Assembly: GCA_030278955.1 (NCBI GenBank)
Contig: JAOANR010000008.1
Coordinates: forward strand, 45,120,055-45,184,054
Source of the DNA: Hygrophila difformis
Lineage: Eukaryota > Streptophyta > Magnoliopsida > Lamiales > Acanthaceae
Direction of reading: 5' to 3'
DNA: 64,000 nucleotides
The notes below the pieces were generated by a model. That model saw only the letters and a list, made by a program, of their open reading frames with translations. It had not been told where the DNA came from and ran no database searches. This document shows, in pieces, positions 10,704-24,176 of this stretch; positions within the stretch are counted from its first letter, which is position 1; each line of letters begins with the position of its first letter. The translations under genes were made by a program, and so were the position numbers.

Positions 10704-13700
10704 TTATGCCCCCATAACAGCTCCTGAGTCGCTTTGGAAAAGTTTGGGATATTTCTGCTTCATATCCGCCTCCAATTCCCACGTCGCTTCCTCAGTGCCA
10801 TGATTTGACCATAAGACCTTCACCATCTTCACAGTCTTGTTCCTTGTGACCCTTTCCTTGACATCAAGTATCTCGATCGGATACTCCTCGTATGTCAGGT
10901 CATCATCTAGCTCAAACACGTCGGGTTGCAAAACATGAGTTGGGTCGTGCACGTATTTCTTCAATTGAGAAACGTGAAATACGTTGTGCACTCGCGACAA
11001 TTTTGGTGGAAGTGCCAAACGATAAGCCAAGGTACCTACGCGATCCAGAATCTCGTACGGACCGATGTAGCGAGGACTCAGCTTTCCTCGTTTACCGAAT
11101 CGCATCACCCCCTTCATGGGCGACACTTTCAGCATGACCTTGTCTCCCACCTCAAATTCCAACTCTTGCCGCCTAGTGTCGGCGTAAATCTTCTGCCTGT
11201 CTTGTGCGGCCTTCATTTTCTGTTGAACCACCTTGATTTTTCTGTTCATATCCTCAATGAGTTGCGGTTCAACAACTATCGAATTATCATCTTTCGTCCA
11301 GCACAACGGACTACGGCACTTTCGTCCATAAAGCGCTTCGAACGGTGCCATGCCAATGCTAGCGTGATGACTGTTGTTGTACGAGAATTCAATCAACGGC
11401 AAGTGGTCTTCCCAACTTCCCTTGAATTCGAGTACGCACGCTCTTAGCATGTCCTCAAGCGTCTGAATCGTGCGCTCAGTCTGACCGTCCGTCATTGGAT
11501 GAAATGTTGTGCTCATCTTGATTTGGGTTCCTAGGGCTTCTTGTAGTTTAGTCCAGAAGTTGGAGACGAACCTACTATCTCGGTCTGAGATAATATCGTG
11601 CGGTACTCCGTGCCTTCAGACCACATTCTCGATGTATGCCTTAGCTAGTTGATCCATCGACCAATTTTCCTTCATTGGTATGAAAATGGCGGTCTTTGTT
11701 AACCGATCAACTATTACCCAAATTTTATTCATTCCTCGGGGAGATCTTGGTAACCCCGAAACAAAATCCATGGAGATGCTGTCCCATTTCCAGCTTGGGA
11801 TCTCCAATGGCTTTACCAACCCTAGTGGCTATTGCCTCACTGCCTTCACCTTCTGGCAGGTTATGCACTTAGCCACAAAGTCGGCGACATCCTTCTTCAT
11901 CCACGGCCACTAGTAGATTTTCTTTAAGTCCTTGTACAACTTATCCCCACCAGGGTGGACTGAATAAGGTGTACTGTGGCCTTCTTCCATGAGTTTTCTC
12001 TTCAGTTCCTCGCACTTATGAGGAACGCACCATCTTCCTTTAAAACGGATACTTCCGTCCTCATGGATCGTGAATCCTACCGCCTTTCCCTCACCTAACT
12101 TTTCTTTGATTCTCTGGAGATTCTCGTCGTCCGGTTGGGCTTCTCTAATCTCGTCAAATACGGTAGATTCAAATGTTATGGCGTTCACTGTCTCTACCAC
12201 GGTCCCATAATGGACTAGTTCAGTATCCAACTTAGCTAGGTCCATATACAGTCCCGAAGGTAGAATGAGTGTGTTCGCCGTGTGCCTCGTCTTGCGACTC
12301 AAAGCGTCCGCAACGACGTTCGCCTTGCCTTCATGGTAGGCTATATCCAGATCGTAATCCTTGATCAGCTCGAGCCATCTCCTCTGCCTCATATTTAACT
12401 CTTTCTGAGTAAATATATACTTGAGGCTCTTGTGATCTGTAAACATCCGACAAGTTCGTCCATATAGGTAGTGTCGCCAGATCTTAAGAGCGAACACTAC
12501 CGCTGCTAGTTCCAGATCATGTGTCGGGTAGTTTCCTTCGTGTGGCTTGAGTTGCCTTGATGCATAAGCAATCACCCTTTGGTTTTGCATTAGCACGCAA
12601 CCATGACCTTCTTTCGAGGCGTCGCTGTACACCTCATAATCCTCAGTTTCTGATGGCAATGCCAAGACCGGTGCTGATGTGAGTCTCCCCTTAAGCTCAT
12701 GGAATGACTGCTCACACTCAGCTGACCATTCAAACCTCAATCCTTTCTTCAGCAATTGGGTCATCGGTCTCGCAATTTTTGAAAAGTCTTTCACAAATCT
12801 TCGGTAGTATCCGGCTAGTCCTAGGAAACTTCTTACCTCAGTCTGGTTTGTTGGTGCCGGCCAATCAGACACTGCCGATATCTTTGCCGGGTCGACTGAT
12901 ACTCCTTTAGCCGATACTATATGACCTAGAAAGGCGACTTCTTTCTTCCAAAACTCGCACTTTGACAGCTTCGCGTAGAGTTGATTCTTCCTCAAAAGTC
13001 CGAGTACTTGGTGCAAATGTCTTCGATGCTCTTCTTCATTCCTTGAGTAAACTAGGATGTCATCGATGAATACGACAACACATGAGTCTAGTAACTCTCG
13101 GAAAACACTATTCATGAGGTTCATGAATACTGCGGGAGCATTAGTCAGACCGAAGGACATTACGGTGAATTCGTAGTGTCCATATCTTGTTCGGAAAGCT
13201 GTCTTGGGTATATCTTTCTCGGCGATACGCAGTTGGTGGTATCCCGACCTCAGATCAACTTTTGAAAATACCGACGCTTCTTTCAGCTGATCGAAGAGAT
13301 CTTCGATCCTAGGTAGCGGTTACTTGTTCTTAATCGTCACTTGATTAAGACCTCTGTAGTCGATGCACAATCGGAGTCCGCCATCCTTCTTTTTCACGAA
13401 CAGGACTGGTGCTCCCCATGGGGATGTGCTCGGCCGAATGTATCCTTTTGATAACAACTCCTCGAGTTGTTCTTTCAGCTCCTTCATCTCCGCAGGCGCC
13501 ATGCGATATGGTGCCTTCGACACCGGTTCGATTCCACGTACGAGATCGATCGTGAACTCAACTTCCCGCTCAGGAGGCATTCCTGGGATATCTTCCGGAA
13601 AGACGTCTGGGTATTCGTTCACGACGGGGATACTGTCGATCTTGCTCTCTTCGCCTTTCAGATTATGCACGTAGCATGCGTACAGTTGGTATCCCTTCTG

Positions 13701-15361
13701 CATGAGATTGCAGAACTTTACTGCATTTACTACCTCGGCACCCTTCTTCTGAGGCTGCATGTAGTAAATGACCTTCTTCCCACGACTCTTCGCCAACGAG
13801 ATCTTCTGCTTTTGGCACTCAATAATAGCCTTGTATCGCGTCAACCAGTCCATTCCCAAGATGATGTCGAAATCCTTAAGGTCAAATTCTATGAGATTCG
13901 CAAAGAATTCAGTGTTTTTGATTACTATCGGGATCCCGTCGTGTCGTTTGGAGCACGATACTACCTTGCCCGATGGTAATTGGATTCCTAAGTTAATGTT
14001 ATTCGGCGCTGGTAGATCTAACGAAGATATAATTCTCGTGGAAATCAAAGAGCAACTCGCTCCTGAGTCAAATAAGACCTTGACAGGTACGCTTAAAGCA
14101 GTAAACGTACCTTCGATCACATCGCCTTGAGCAGCTAAGTCCGCTTGATTGATCACATTCAGGCGTCCTACTGGCCTGCCTTGATTTCCATGCTGGTTTG
14201 GATTCTGAGGTGGCCTCTGTGCCTGCGGGAACCTCTGTCCTTGGTTGTTCTGCTGGTTTGGCCCAGCTGGCCTGTTTCCCTGAGGGCGGTTCAACAGGTC
14301 CAACCTCTTGTCAATGCGGTCCTCCCTCGTCCAGCACTCCTTTTTCATATGGCCTTCTCGGCCACACCGGTAACAATGCCCCGGTCTTGGGCATTCACGC
14401 ACCAAGTGCGGAATGTCGCACTTCTGGCATCTGGGTATGAAGGCGCCCTGGTTATCCGGCCTCCGGTTTCCTTGGCCTCCTTGATTAAACTCTCTGTTAT
14501 CTGGCTTCCTCTGACCATCATTTCTTCCTTGGTCATTTCCCCTTCTGAAGTGATTCCCAGTGTTATTGTTCCGGTTCTTCTTATCAAAGTTGTTTAGGCC
14601 CTTGCTCGTCTCTCCATGGTCCTTGCGCTTCAGCTGTTGTACTCGTGCAATTGCCACTGCACGATCGTAAACAGCCTACAGAGTTGTGTGCTGTCCGCCA
14701 ACTAAGATCTCTCTGATGCTGAGGTTCAGCCCCATTTCAAACTTCTGGGCCTTGTCAGCATCAGTCGGTACCAGTCTTGGAGCGAAATGGACGAGCTCCT
14801 TAAACTTTGCGTAGTATTCTTGAACTGTCTGGGTGCCTTGACGGAGATTAATGAATTCCTCGTACTTAGCAGTTTTTGTACTGAGGGGATAGAACCTTTC
14901 CCTCATCATCTCCTTAAATTCTTCCCAGAAATAGGCGTGTTCGCCATCGGCAAGCCCTTCTTGGTGGTTTTGCCACCATTCGTCAGCTTCTCCACTTAAA
15001 TAGTATACGGCCACTCCAACTTTCTCGTTTTCGGGACACCTGACAGCATTTAGCAGCTTGTCAAAAGTCCTGATCCAGTCTTCCAGCTTTGCGGGATCCT
15101 CCTGTCCCTCATAGTGGGGCGGCTGGTAAGGATTTACCATCGCCAAGTAATTTATTCGAGCTGCTGGGGGTGGCACTGCTGCCTGTGCTCGATTAACTTC
15201 CGCGTTTCCTAAGGCAATGAGGACTTGTCAACTGTCCTCAGTCGTTCATCCATTGCGTTAGGAGCAGGATTAGGTTGACCTTCTGGATTCGGCGGGTTTG
15301 CACCAACTGGAGCATTAACGTTCCCTGGAATCTCAGCTCGGGGTCTTCCTCTGGGCGGCAT
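10704..15361 (-). pseudogene. Tekay-type gag-pol polyprotein, copy A1, broken
   Basis: The order on the minus strand is Gag ([18 protein letters not shown]), two CCHC zinc knuckles (CQKC..H..C and [14 protein letters not shown]), protease with DSGAS, reverse transcriptase with FIDD, RNase H, zinc-finger integrase core, and a C-terminal chromodomain ([19 protein letters not shown]). The start is ATG at 15361, by comparison with copy A2. Lesions seen by comparison: a 1-bp deletion near 15229, TAG for Gln at 14676-14678, TAA for Tyr at about 13320, TAG for Trp at 11910-11912, and TGA for Arg at about 11616. The protein cannot be made as one chain. Copy A2 has an intact front half, which makes the domain order secure. 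Confidence 0.9.
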
Positions 15362-15688
15362 TCTGATGACCAAGTATGCAGAGGTTAGATTCGTGGTTAG
15401 ATGAAGGTTAATAGTCGAGTTAGACTATGATCAGAATTCTATCTCCAAAACTCTAGGTGCGAAAGGAAACCGAAATGGCAAGAAAGGAAGAACACTAAGT
15501 ACGAAATTCCAATAGATAATAATGCTTTGATAGCGAGGATTACATCATGATTTACTACTAAGTTACCACTACGTAAAATGTGATAACGATACGGTAACAA
15601 GATGTGATAACACTAATACGCAATGTACGGAATCAGAAAACTAGTAAAAGCAAGTAAAGAAGTCCATCTCGGAAATCGCGTGCAACAC
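15362..15688. other. A1 untranslated spacer between leader ORF and gag
   Basis: No coding frame is seen. The sequence is nearly identical to 56427-56753 in copy A2 and carries short direct words (GTGATAAC twice). Confidence 0.6.
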
Positions 15689-16146
15689 CTAAAGCAAGTA
15701 ATCCGGGGAGTAGCCGAGCATCCTATGATCGGCCTCAATCTCCTCGTCAGTGTCCAGAGGCAGTGGAGGTTCTCCACGACCTCCTCGGGATCCTCGTCTA
15801 CAATGTTGATAAACTCATCCGGGTCAAATTCCTCCTCTTCTTCCATCTCTGGCTTAGGGTTGAGCTGGTTTTGCAGCCCAACTATTACCTCCTCCAAAGC
15901 AAATATGCGTCCCTGCAACATGTGCACATGGTGACGGCAATCCTCAAACTCAGCTGACAGAGCGTCGTGGTGTGCGGCAATCTGGTTAGTCCTAATAGTC
16001 ATCGCATCCATCCTCTCTTCCATTGCTACAATCCTATTCCTATCATTCGCGGCATCCCTAGTAATGTGGCGAAGCTCATGCGTGATATCGGACATAGAGC
16101 ATAACAAGCGCATGATAGAGTTTTGGGTCGGCCATCTAACATGCAA
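15689..16146 (-). pseudogene. Leader ORF of A1 (coiled-coil protein), frameshifted
   Basis: This matches the 152-residue ORF at 56754-57212 in copy A2 almost throughout, starting with MHVRWPTQ. A 1-bp loss near 15768 throws the last quarter out of frame, so the native acidic end is replaced by unrelated residues and the frame runs on to 15613. The function is unknown; see the A2 entry. Confidence 0.65.
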
Positions 16147-16381
16147 ATTTTTACATTAAGGGATTTGCCACATAAAAATAATAATTTCGTTAATGCACAT
16201 GATTCCCTCCCAAAATAGTACTAATTTTAAGACGTCGAATTTTCGAGATATACTTTTCCATGGGTTTTAAAAAATAAAAATTCCTTTTTCCATGGAAATA
16301 ATACTCAAAATGCTTAAAAATAATATTGAATAATTTGGGCCTCTATAGTGGGCCGAAAAATAATAGCTTTAAAATCTTCGG
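16147..16381. other. A1 5' leader
   Basis: Untranslated leader between the primer site and the leader ORF (minus orientation). It is AT-rich, with repeated CCATGG/AAAAATAA words. No gene is seen. Confidence 0.6.
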
Positions 16382-16393
16382 GCTCTGATACCA
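16382..16393 (-). other. Primer binding site of A1 (tRNA-iMet)
   Basis: The minus strand reads TGGTATCAGAGC, the complement of the 3' end of plant initiator tRNA-Met. It starts three nucleotides inside the LTR end. This fixes the element's orientation and the LTR boundary. Confidence 0.85.
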
Positions 16394-16396
16394 CTT

Positions 16397-18965
16397 TGTA
16401 ACACCCCGGATTTGATCACCCAGGCCAGGGCATTACCGCCACACCTTTCTAAACAAGACACGAACCAAGTCGAGCTTATCCAGAAAAATGCTAAGGCTAA
16501 GTTGTACCAAATTTCAAAACAATTTAAAATCCATTCAAATGTGCCCGAAGTAAAATCAATTCAGAGTATCACATGCATAAACTAAGTAATAGCAGTGCGG
16601 AAGCAAAATAGGGCCAAACAGACGGCCAAAAACCAAAGTTCAACGTTCCAAGTCCAATACGAGAAATTTAAAGTAAAATAAATGCGACAAGTTATTTCTT
16701 CGAAAAATCCCATCCCGTCGTGCCATGACTTACTCTGCGAAAAATGGAAAACAACAAATTATCAGTACAAACGGTACTGCGTAAGTTAATGTATAGCATA
16801 ACAAAATTTAAAGTTTTTAGAAGAGTAATAAAAGATAGGAATTTAATCTTTAAAATAAGCGAGAAAAATAATTTACGAAAATTCTTTCACTTTACCAATT
16901 ACACCATTACGAATGCTCATTTTGATCGAGGACACCAAATATGACCTTGGGGACTTACACCCACAAGGCCTCCATTAATACGATTCTAGGCCTAAGCCCT
17001 TTCGAATCAACCCACCTCTGGGACTCGTACCCACGAGGGATGTGAAAGCAGTGACCCTATACAGACCGCTCCGGAGCCCTAGACAACCCATACGGATACA
17101 TCTAGGAGTATAGACTCTTATTAACACGAAACCACAATATCATATGCGCCGTTTTGGCCACACAAAAAGAGGGGGCGGCCCAACGAGCTCACGCCAAGTG
17201 CACTTACCATCTAAAACGTCGGGCATCCCACTCGATCAAAACTTACAAAGTTTAAAAGTCATAATTTCACACTTTACAATACCACATAATTCCAGATATC
17301 ATATATTTTCAAAAACGAGTGTCAATCGACTCGTACATCATCAAAATACATAAGTGCAATTTTACCGACAAAGAATCGCCACTGGCAGTTTTAGAAATTG
17401 AATTTGGAAACTTAGTAAAACATTTTCAAAAATTCCGAAATTTTTATAGGAGTTAGAAAACTCCCAATTGAACATTTTTCATAGAAATAAGCTACTTCCA
17501 AATCTGACTCTAAGTGGCTTAAAAAAATCATTTCAGAATTCATTTTTCAAAGCATAGGAGTTTACTGTCTACTTCGACCACAGTTCCTTTAGAAAATCAT
17601 AACAATTCCAAGAATGATTCAAAAATTCTGAAATTTTACAGGGATAAACTAGACACATAAATGAACAACTTTAATGAAGAAAATAACCATAAAAAACGAT
17701 CGTAACTAGGAGTAATACGAACAAAAAAATCTGTCTACACCATGATATTAAAACTGTCATCATAAACTCAGAAAATACCAGATGCTTTTTCGTCGCCCAA
17801 ATCATGTCCAAAAATTATGAAAATTTACAGAGATCATCTTTAAAGTGTTAGGAACATTTTTTATTTAGAAACGTTTTTCAAAAACGAACGGATCTAGGCG
17901 AACAAGGATGAACAAAAGAAACTATCCTGAAGAAACCCTAAATCACAGATTTGACAAGGAATGGAATTCGAGTTGTTTCTCCATGAATACTCAACCAAAA
18001 ACTCTAAAATTTGAAAGGCACAACAGTAACTTACTTGGTAAGAGATTAAGATCGAAAACTCTTTTGGTGGTTGCTTGGAAATCGGCCAAAACAGTCCCCA
18101 CGAACACTCCTTCAACCGAATGACCCTATTTGAGAGACGTAGAAGAAATTTCCTAATGAGAAGAGAAAAGATCCGAGTTTAAGGACTAGGAATGAACTAG
18201 ATGCCTTACCAACACTTGAGAAATGGCTTGGGATTCCTTGGATTCGTCCAACACTCCTTGGAATGGAAGAACTCTCAACACAACTCACCTAACACTCAAA
18301 GGAATGTTGATTTTCGGATTAGATGTTTTGGTGGAGTGTTTAGGCTGATTTTGTATAGATTAAGGAGGGAATGCAGTCCCAATGGTTGCCTTAATGTACC
18401 CGGGAAAGCCACAAAAGGTTTATGATGGTCAAGCTCGAAATTGGAGCCACCAACCTCTATTCAAACCCCCTACACAATCAAGGTTCATCTTATCCACTTA
18501 AGTTCATGTATCTTCCACACTTCCAACTATGTAGATGTTCTAGAAGCTTCTAAATTCGTCCAAATGGAGTCCCAATACACCCCCAAAGTCTGAGACAAGC
18601 TTGTGGCTCGATTCCATGAACCAAGCTCGACTTAATGGCTCCAATACGCATGAAACGCGTAGCAGCGTTTCAAAACGCTGCTACTGAGGTGGTGGCCGCT
18701 GGTGGCGCGCCACCGTGCGGCCACCGCGCCACCACCAGGCTGCGACCTTTCTCTCCCCCCTTTTTTTTTTAAAATATGATTTTTAATTTCTAAAAATCAT
18801 ACATGGATTATCCATGATTGTTGGATAATCCGATAACTCTCTTCGAGTTGCTATCGTCCGAAAAATGTTTAATTCCGCTCTCTCGAAATTATTTCGGTTG
18901 CGATAGTTAATTCAATTAATTAATTTTAGGATTTAATACTCGATGTTGATTTCTCGGGTATTACA
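16397..18965 (-). repeat. Array A, LTR 2 (shared by copies A1 and A2)
   Basis: This 2569-bp LTR has a primer site on its left (16382-16393) and a polypurine tract on its right (18966 onward). It therefore serves as the 5' LTR of A1 and the 3' LTR of A2. One LTR shared by two internal regions is the hallmark of a tandem LTR-internal-LTR-internal array made by unequal recombination. Confidence 0.9.
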
Positions 18966-19403
18966 GTCTACCCCCCTTAGATATCAACTTCGTCCTCGAA
19001 GTTGGGTCGTACTTCGGAAAATAATTGGCACAAAGAAATTATTGAGGCTTGTAATTTAAAATTCTTACCTCGTATGCGACGACTCTCGTGCGGGGTGTCA
19101 CATCCTCTCCCCCTTAGGACTGCAGTTATGCCCCCATAACTGCTCCTGAGTCGCTTTGGAAAAGTTTGGGATATTTCTGCTTCATATCCGCCTCCAATTC
19201 CCACGTCGCTTCCTCAGCGCCATGATTTGACCATAAGACCTTCACCATCTTCACAGTCTTGTTCCTTGTGACCCTTTCCTTGACATCAAGTATCTCGATC
19301 GGATACTCCTCGTATGTCAGGTCGTCATCTAGCTCAATCACGTCGGGTTGCAAAACATGAGTTGGGTCGTGCACGTATTTCTTCAATTGAGAAACGTGAA
19401 ATA
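18966..19403 (-). pseudogene. Copy A2, 3' end of pol (chromodomain)
   Basis: The polypurine tract (18966-18980) is followed by the end of the polyprotein. The minus frame from 19403 to 19126 gives the spacer after integrase and the chromodomain ([19 protein letters not shown]), and the stop is at the same place as in A1. The frame is severed at 19403 by the insertion of C; its upstream part continues at 52071 and beyond. The last five host bases, AAATA (19399-19403), recur at 52071-52075. Confidence 0.9.
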
Positions 19404-22400
19404 TGATGAGAGCCTTTTGTGACTGTCATTTGCGTCCAATTTATTGTCTTAATGATGATCTTTTGTTCTTAATTCCATTGATTTTTGATGAATAATCATA
19501 GAGGATTAGAAAAGATGGAAGAAGAACTCAGATTGCAAAGAAGTTGGAAATACATTGAAAATGGCTTGAAATTCTGAGTTTTCTTTGTAAGTCTCGCACG
19601 CGGTGTTTCTATTGAACTGATCCACGCTTTGTCATTCATCAGGAAGTTAAGCTGGAAAACAGCAGGAAGTGGAAAGGACATAGCGAGGAAAGAAAAGGAA
19701 TGATGCGAGGGCTTGTGTTCGCAATCAGGAAAAGATTTTAAGGAAAATGTGCAGATGCTGAAGTCCACGCGATGATTGTTTGATATCGCGAGGGAAGGAA
19801 ATCTGCGCGAGACGGAAAGTTTTATACATCATGGCGAGAAGCAAATTCCATGGAGAAATTGAAAGACCTCGCCTTGTTGAGGAAGATGATTGTATTTCTG
19901 ACTCTCGCTTTGAAGGAACTGGACAAAGCGAGAGGAGAGCTATTCTGATGCGAGCGGTTATCATCCAAGGCTTAAGCGGTTACAATGCCCATCTATAAAT
20001 AAGACCCTTGGGGGAATCAGCTCAGCAGGCGGGAGATTGAAGAGAATAGCTCGATTTTACTCTTCAGTCCACTTTTTAGAATTTAGTAGGTAGGTTAGGA
20101 TTTAATTTTCTCTGCAATTTACTTTGATGTTCTTCAGATTTGTAATTTGATTTCGTAGTAGATTTCTTTAAGAGTAGTTGTTAGATTAGCTTGAGGATAC
20201 CCTGGGAGGAGAATTGCTTTCGGATCGCTTGTTCATCCATCACGACGATCATCATCTAACTTCCGACTCGTTCGCTCATATTTGCATTATTCTGATAGCA
20301 ATCAGATTTCCAGGTGTATTCGTTTTTAATTCTTTGTTATTCGAGAAACATGAAGAATGATCAGTTATCAGATTGTGAATTTCTTATCTTTCTGGTTTCC
20401 ATTTCTATTTCTTAATTCTGTTTCAGTAGAGTATAAACCTCAACTTCGATATTCAATTTGGATTTTGCATCATATCTTTAATTCGATTTTCGAAGATTAT
20501 AACACTTCCACATTTTTAATTCGTAAATTGTTCGTTCCAATTACGCAAGAAGTTTGGATATTGTAACTGAGTTAGGTATGATCTAGCAGATTTAAGAATT
20601 CAGTTTTTATGATTGCAGAATAAGAGGAGAATCGTAGTGTTTAATGTTCAGAACTCTAATAGGTTCCTAGAGACCCATGCAGTGTTAATCATCGCTTGAT
20701 AATCTTTAAGAATCAATAGCTCTGAGTTCATAAATTTGGATGCAAAAGATTCTATGTTCATAATTTTCTAAACGGAAATCCCAGAAAGTAGTTATGACAG
20801 TTATAAATTCTGATCATTTACTTCACATAAGGATAAGTTCTCGCTTCATCTTAAAAGATAACGCGAGGAAATATCCAGATAAACTTACTGTGACAAATGC
20901 TATTTTAATACTCACGCGATGTCAATTTGACAAAGCGAGAGGATCAACCTATAATAGCAATGAAATTGATATCCATTTTCAGGTTATCAACTATTCACTT
21001 TTACTTCTTATACATATATAACCCATATCTATAAATAGGAATTGAGTACCTCGCCGCATTCTTACAGAAATTACTGCGAGGCATTCAGTTCTTTGTATAA
21101 ACAAAATCTGAGGAACATTATTTTAATATTAACTCCCTCCACGCTGTACAGACATAGCGTGCAGAAAATTGGAATGTTCATAGTTTGAAACCCAAAGTAG
21201 TTACTGCGAGCTATTTTGGACACTTATTTTGCAGAGTTATTTCTCAAATACTTTTTCTTGGGAAAGTTATTTCCTAATTCTGTCTAGTTTCTGATGTATA
21301 TTTTGGAAACACCCTTGCATTTTGATTAAGAGGATTCAGAACCCTCAACATTTCTTTATACATATAATACTACATATACATATAATATTTTGGGATATTC
21401 CCCAGTATATGATGAGTAATCTTACTTCATGATTATAGACTCACAATTCATATCTGAAATTCGTATTACTACTTTCACTGGTACACTGAGAAAGATGATG
21501 ATATAGGTTTTCTCAATCATTATTTACTCAGGACTGATGAAGAACAAACTTGTTCTTTAGTTGGGCGTTTAGTACCTGTCGTTTAAAAGGGAAAGGTTTC
21601 AAAAACCATCTTTTGTCCTAATAATTAGTAGAGTATCAGGAAGATTAATTTCCAGGGTTCATGGCCTTATAGTTATTACTATATGCTATGAGTAGGAGAT
21701 TAAATATTTCTCTTACAGTCTACTAATCCTGAGTCAAATCATGGATATTTGGAACTGTTTACAGAGATTTCTCGAGCTAAATCATCTATACAAATCTGAG
21801 TAGTCTGGATAAGTCAAGGAATTTGAATAGCAATTTCATCTTGATATACTTACAAGATTATTATTCCTTATGAATACTTGTAGGAATTACTCTGAGGAAA
21901 CAAGTCCTATGAAAACATTGGATGATAGATTTAAATACTTGCTTTTTCACTTGTTGTAGAGGACATCCAATACAGGATCATAAGATCAGTTTGATCAGGG
22001 TAATAAAAAGAACAACTTCAAGTTCAGATGAATATAGCATGATTTAGAAGTGACATCGAGTTGTCAAAGGCTTAATCTGAGTCTGAAAGAATAAGTGACA
22101 ATTCTAAAAGCTTTTATCACAGAAGGAGTCTGACAGATCATTCTGTGATGATAGTATTCCATGATTTCAGAGCTTAGAATGTCATGACACTGAATCATAA
22201 GTACCTGTCTTGGGAAGTGATTTAAGACATGAAGATTTGATTAAGTTGTATAAAGGATTTTTCTATCTCAATGGACTTTCATCATGATTCAGCCAATGAA
22301 GTATGACATTCTCATCATATTCCTATTTCATTTGATTTGGTCCGTGACATTTTACACACATGAATAAAATCATAATGTTTTACATCATTTTAATTGCTTT

Positions 22401-22694
22401 CTTTACTATGTTTACAGCTTTAAGCATTTACATTTCAGCAGTATTCTTTAGTAATCATCATTACAACATTCTTAAATCAAGAGTAGAGACAGATTCTAGA
22501 GCTAATAATTCTATTAAAACACTTCTATCGTGTAACTCTCTATTGAACGATCCCGACAATAAAAATAAATATTGCAGCTTGATACCGTGCGCTTTCGGTA
22601 GGAAAAACTATGCAAGCTTTTTAACAGCCCTATAGGATTTATAGTGTAAAGGCTGTCGGGGGGCATTGCATCGGGGTTTTACCTCAAAGCTTCA
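19404..22694 (+). repeat. 5' LTR of C
   Basis: This 3291-bp LTR starts TGATGAGAGCC and ends CAAAGCTTCA. A TATA-like CTATAAATAAG sits at 19993-20003. It contains perfect inverted repeats such as CTCTCGCTTTG (19902-19912) with CAAAGCGAGAG (19924-19934). A hydrophobic 91-codon ORF at 22360-22635 is also seen in the 3' LTR but is shortened there, so I do not call it a gene. Confidence 0.92.
19993..20003 (+). promoter_or_regulatory. TATA box of the C LTR
   Basis: CTATAAATAAG is preserved in the 3' LTR at 49361-49371. It lies about 590 bp into the LTR, which would put the transcription start near 20030 and make R-U5 about 2.6 kb long. A second TATA-like word, TCTATAAATAGGA, is at 21028-21040, so the actual start is uncertain. 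Confidence 0.5.
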
Positions 22695-22712
22695 TGGCGC
22701 CGTTGCCGGGGA
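22695..22712 (+). other. Primer binding site of C (tRNA-Asp)
   Basis: TGGCGCCGTTGCCGGGGA is the 18-nt complement of the 3' end of plant tRNA-Asp(GTC) including CCA. It directly abuts the LTR. Use of tRNA-Asp is typical of Athila elements. Confidence 0.9.
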
Positions 22713-22833
22713 GGGTGTAGCGTTATGAATTTTAGAACTGTAGATACTCTTGGTTTAATTGTAATTATTTACTTTACACTATAATAAATTCATAAATTCT
22801 TTCATTTTGTTCACAACAAAGTCTCAACAGTTT

Positions 22834-24176
22834 ATGAGCGAAAGAATAACTCGATCTTCAAGACCACCTTTGCTTCCTTTTAATTGTGAGCTCGAGAGAA
22901 CAGCAAGACTGATCAGAGCAAGTGCAAGAAGGAGACAGAGAGATCTTGCAGAAGGAAATCCTTCAACCATAACTAGGATGGCTAACAATGGACAGAATGA
23001 CGGACCTGGAAACTTACCAAATGGACATCCAGATAACCAGCAAAATATTCCACTTCGAGGACCTTTTCAAGCACCATAGAGAGCTGCTGCACCACAATTT
23101 ATTCATCAACACTATTTTCCACCAAATTTTGCTAATCCTGTTCCGAATCCTCAAGAAGAGCAATATCAACCATGGCAACCTAATGTCGATCAATATTTGG
23201 CTGGAACAGATGAGGAGGTTGATATACCGCCTGGTATATTGAACCTAGCATCTTCTAGAGCCTTTTATGGAATGAGTGCTGAAGATCCTCATTTACATCT
23301 CAAAAAGTTTGTTGAGCTAAGTAAGACAGTGAAGAAAGGGAGAGCCTCAAGGGAAACCATTCAATTAGCTATGTTTCCATTCTCTTTGGATGGTTCAGCT
23401 AAAGAATGGTATGATTCATTAAATGCTCAACAGAAGGCTACATGGCCAGAATTACTCAGGAACTTCCTACTCAAGTATTTTCCTGAAAGCAAGGTTGACG
23501 AATGGGTAGACAAGATCTCTAGTTTCAAGATGAGAAAAGGGGAATCTCTTAAGGATGCCCGGGACAGATTCTTCGACATGCTCAAGAGATGTCCACAACA
23601 TGGTATAACTGAAAGAAGGCTATTGAAGATCTTCTTCACTGGACTCACTCACACTTGGCAGATGATGATTAATGCCACTGGAGGGGAACAATTACTTCAA
23701 ATGCCACTTGATAGAGCGTGGTCAACAATAGATACCATGACAGCCAGCAGAGCAGTCCTCCAGGACGATGATCCACCATCTCCTACTAGAAAAAGTCTTG
23801 TCATCCATACAGACAAAAATGAAGAGAAATTTGCAGCACTCACTAAGCAGGTTGCTGATCTACAGTTAGCTCAGCAAGCAAATCAACAGGCTCAGCATCA
23901 ACAACAACAGCAACCAGTGATGATCCTTCAACCTGCTCCAATGGAACCGTGTATCAGTGCGGAATTTGCTCAGGGCCACATCACAATGATCAGTGTCCAT
24001 AAATTCAGGAAGCCCCAAAGCAAGATGAGAGCTGTAACTACACCGGATTCCAGAACAAACACCCGAATCTGAGCTATGGTAATACTCAGAACGCACAAAA
24101 TGCACATCTTCTGAACCCACAACAACCAAATCAGCAGCAGTTTCGTCCTCCACAACCATTTTATCCACAACAACAG
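22834..24176 (+). pseudogene. Athila gag of C, degraded
   Basis: The frame from ATG at 22834 (MSERITRSSRPP) encodes a Gag nucleocapsid precursor: the core at about 23197-23800 contains HLHLKKFVEL, LDGSAKEWYDSL and LLRNFLLKYFPESK, the Retrotrans_gag fold. A zinc knuckle (CGICSGPHHNDQC) lies at about 23955-23996, but in another frame. Lesions: TAG at 23077-23079, a frame change near 23945 just before the knuckle, and TAA at 24000-24002 directly after it. Gag would assemble the virus-like particle, and this copy cannot supply a full one. The proline/glutamine-rich tail runs into the pol frame. Confidence 0.85.

Noticed and set aside
13363..14597. Plus-strand ORFs of 103-170 codons opposite A1 pol (and the same at 54427-55661)
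   Set aside because: They are antisense shadows of conserved gag-pol coding sequence and have no family features.
16397..18965. Two separate elements each with its own LTR here
   Set aside because: Only one LTR copy is present, with PBS on one side and PPT on the other, so it is shared in a tandem array.
22360..22635. 91-codon hydrophobic ORF in the C LTR, possible membrane peptide
   Set aside because: AT-rich DNA readily gives hydrophobic frames; the copy at 51736 is shortened by a stop and there is no other sign of coding.
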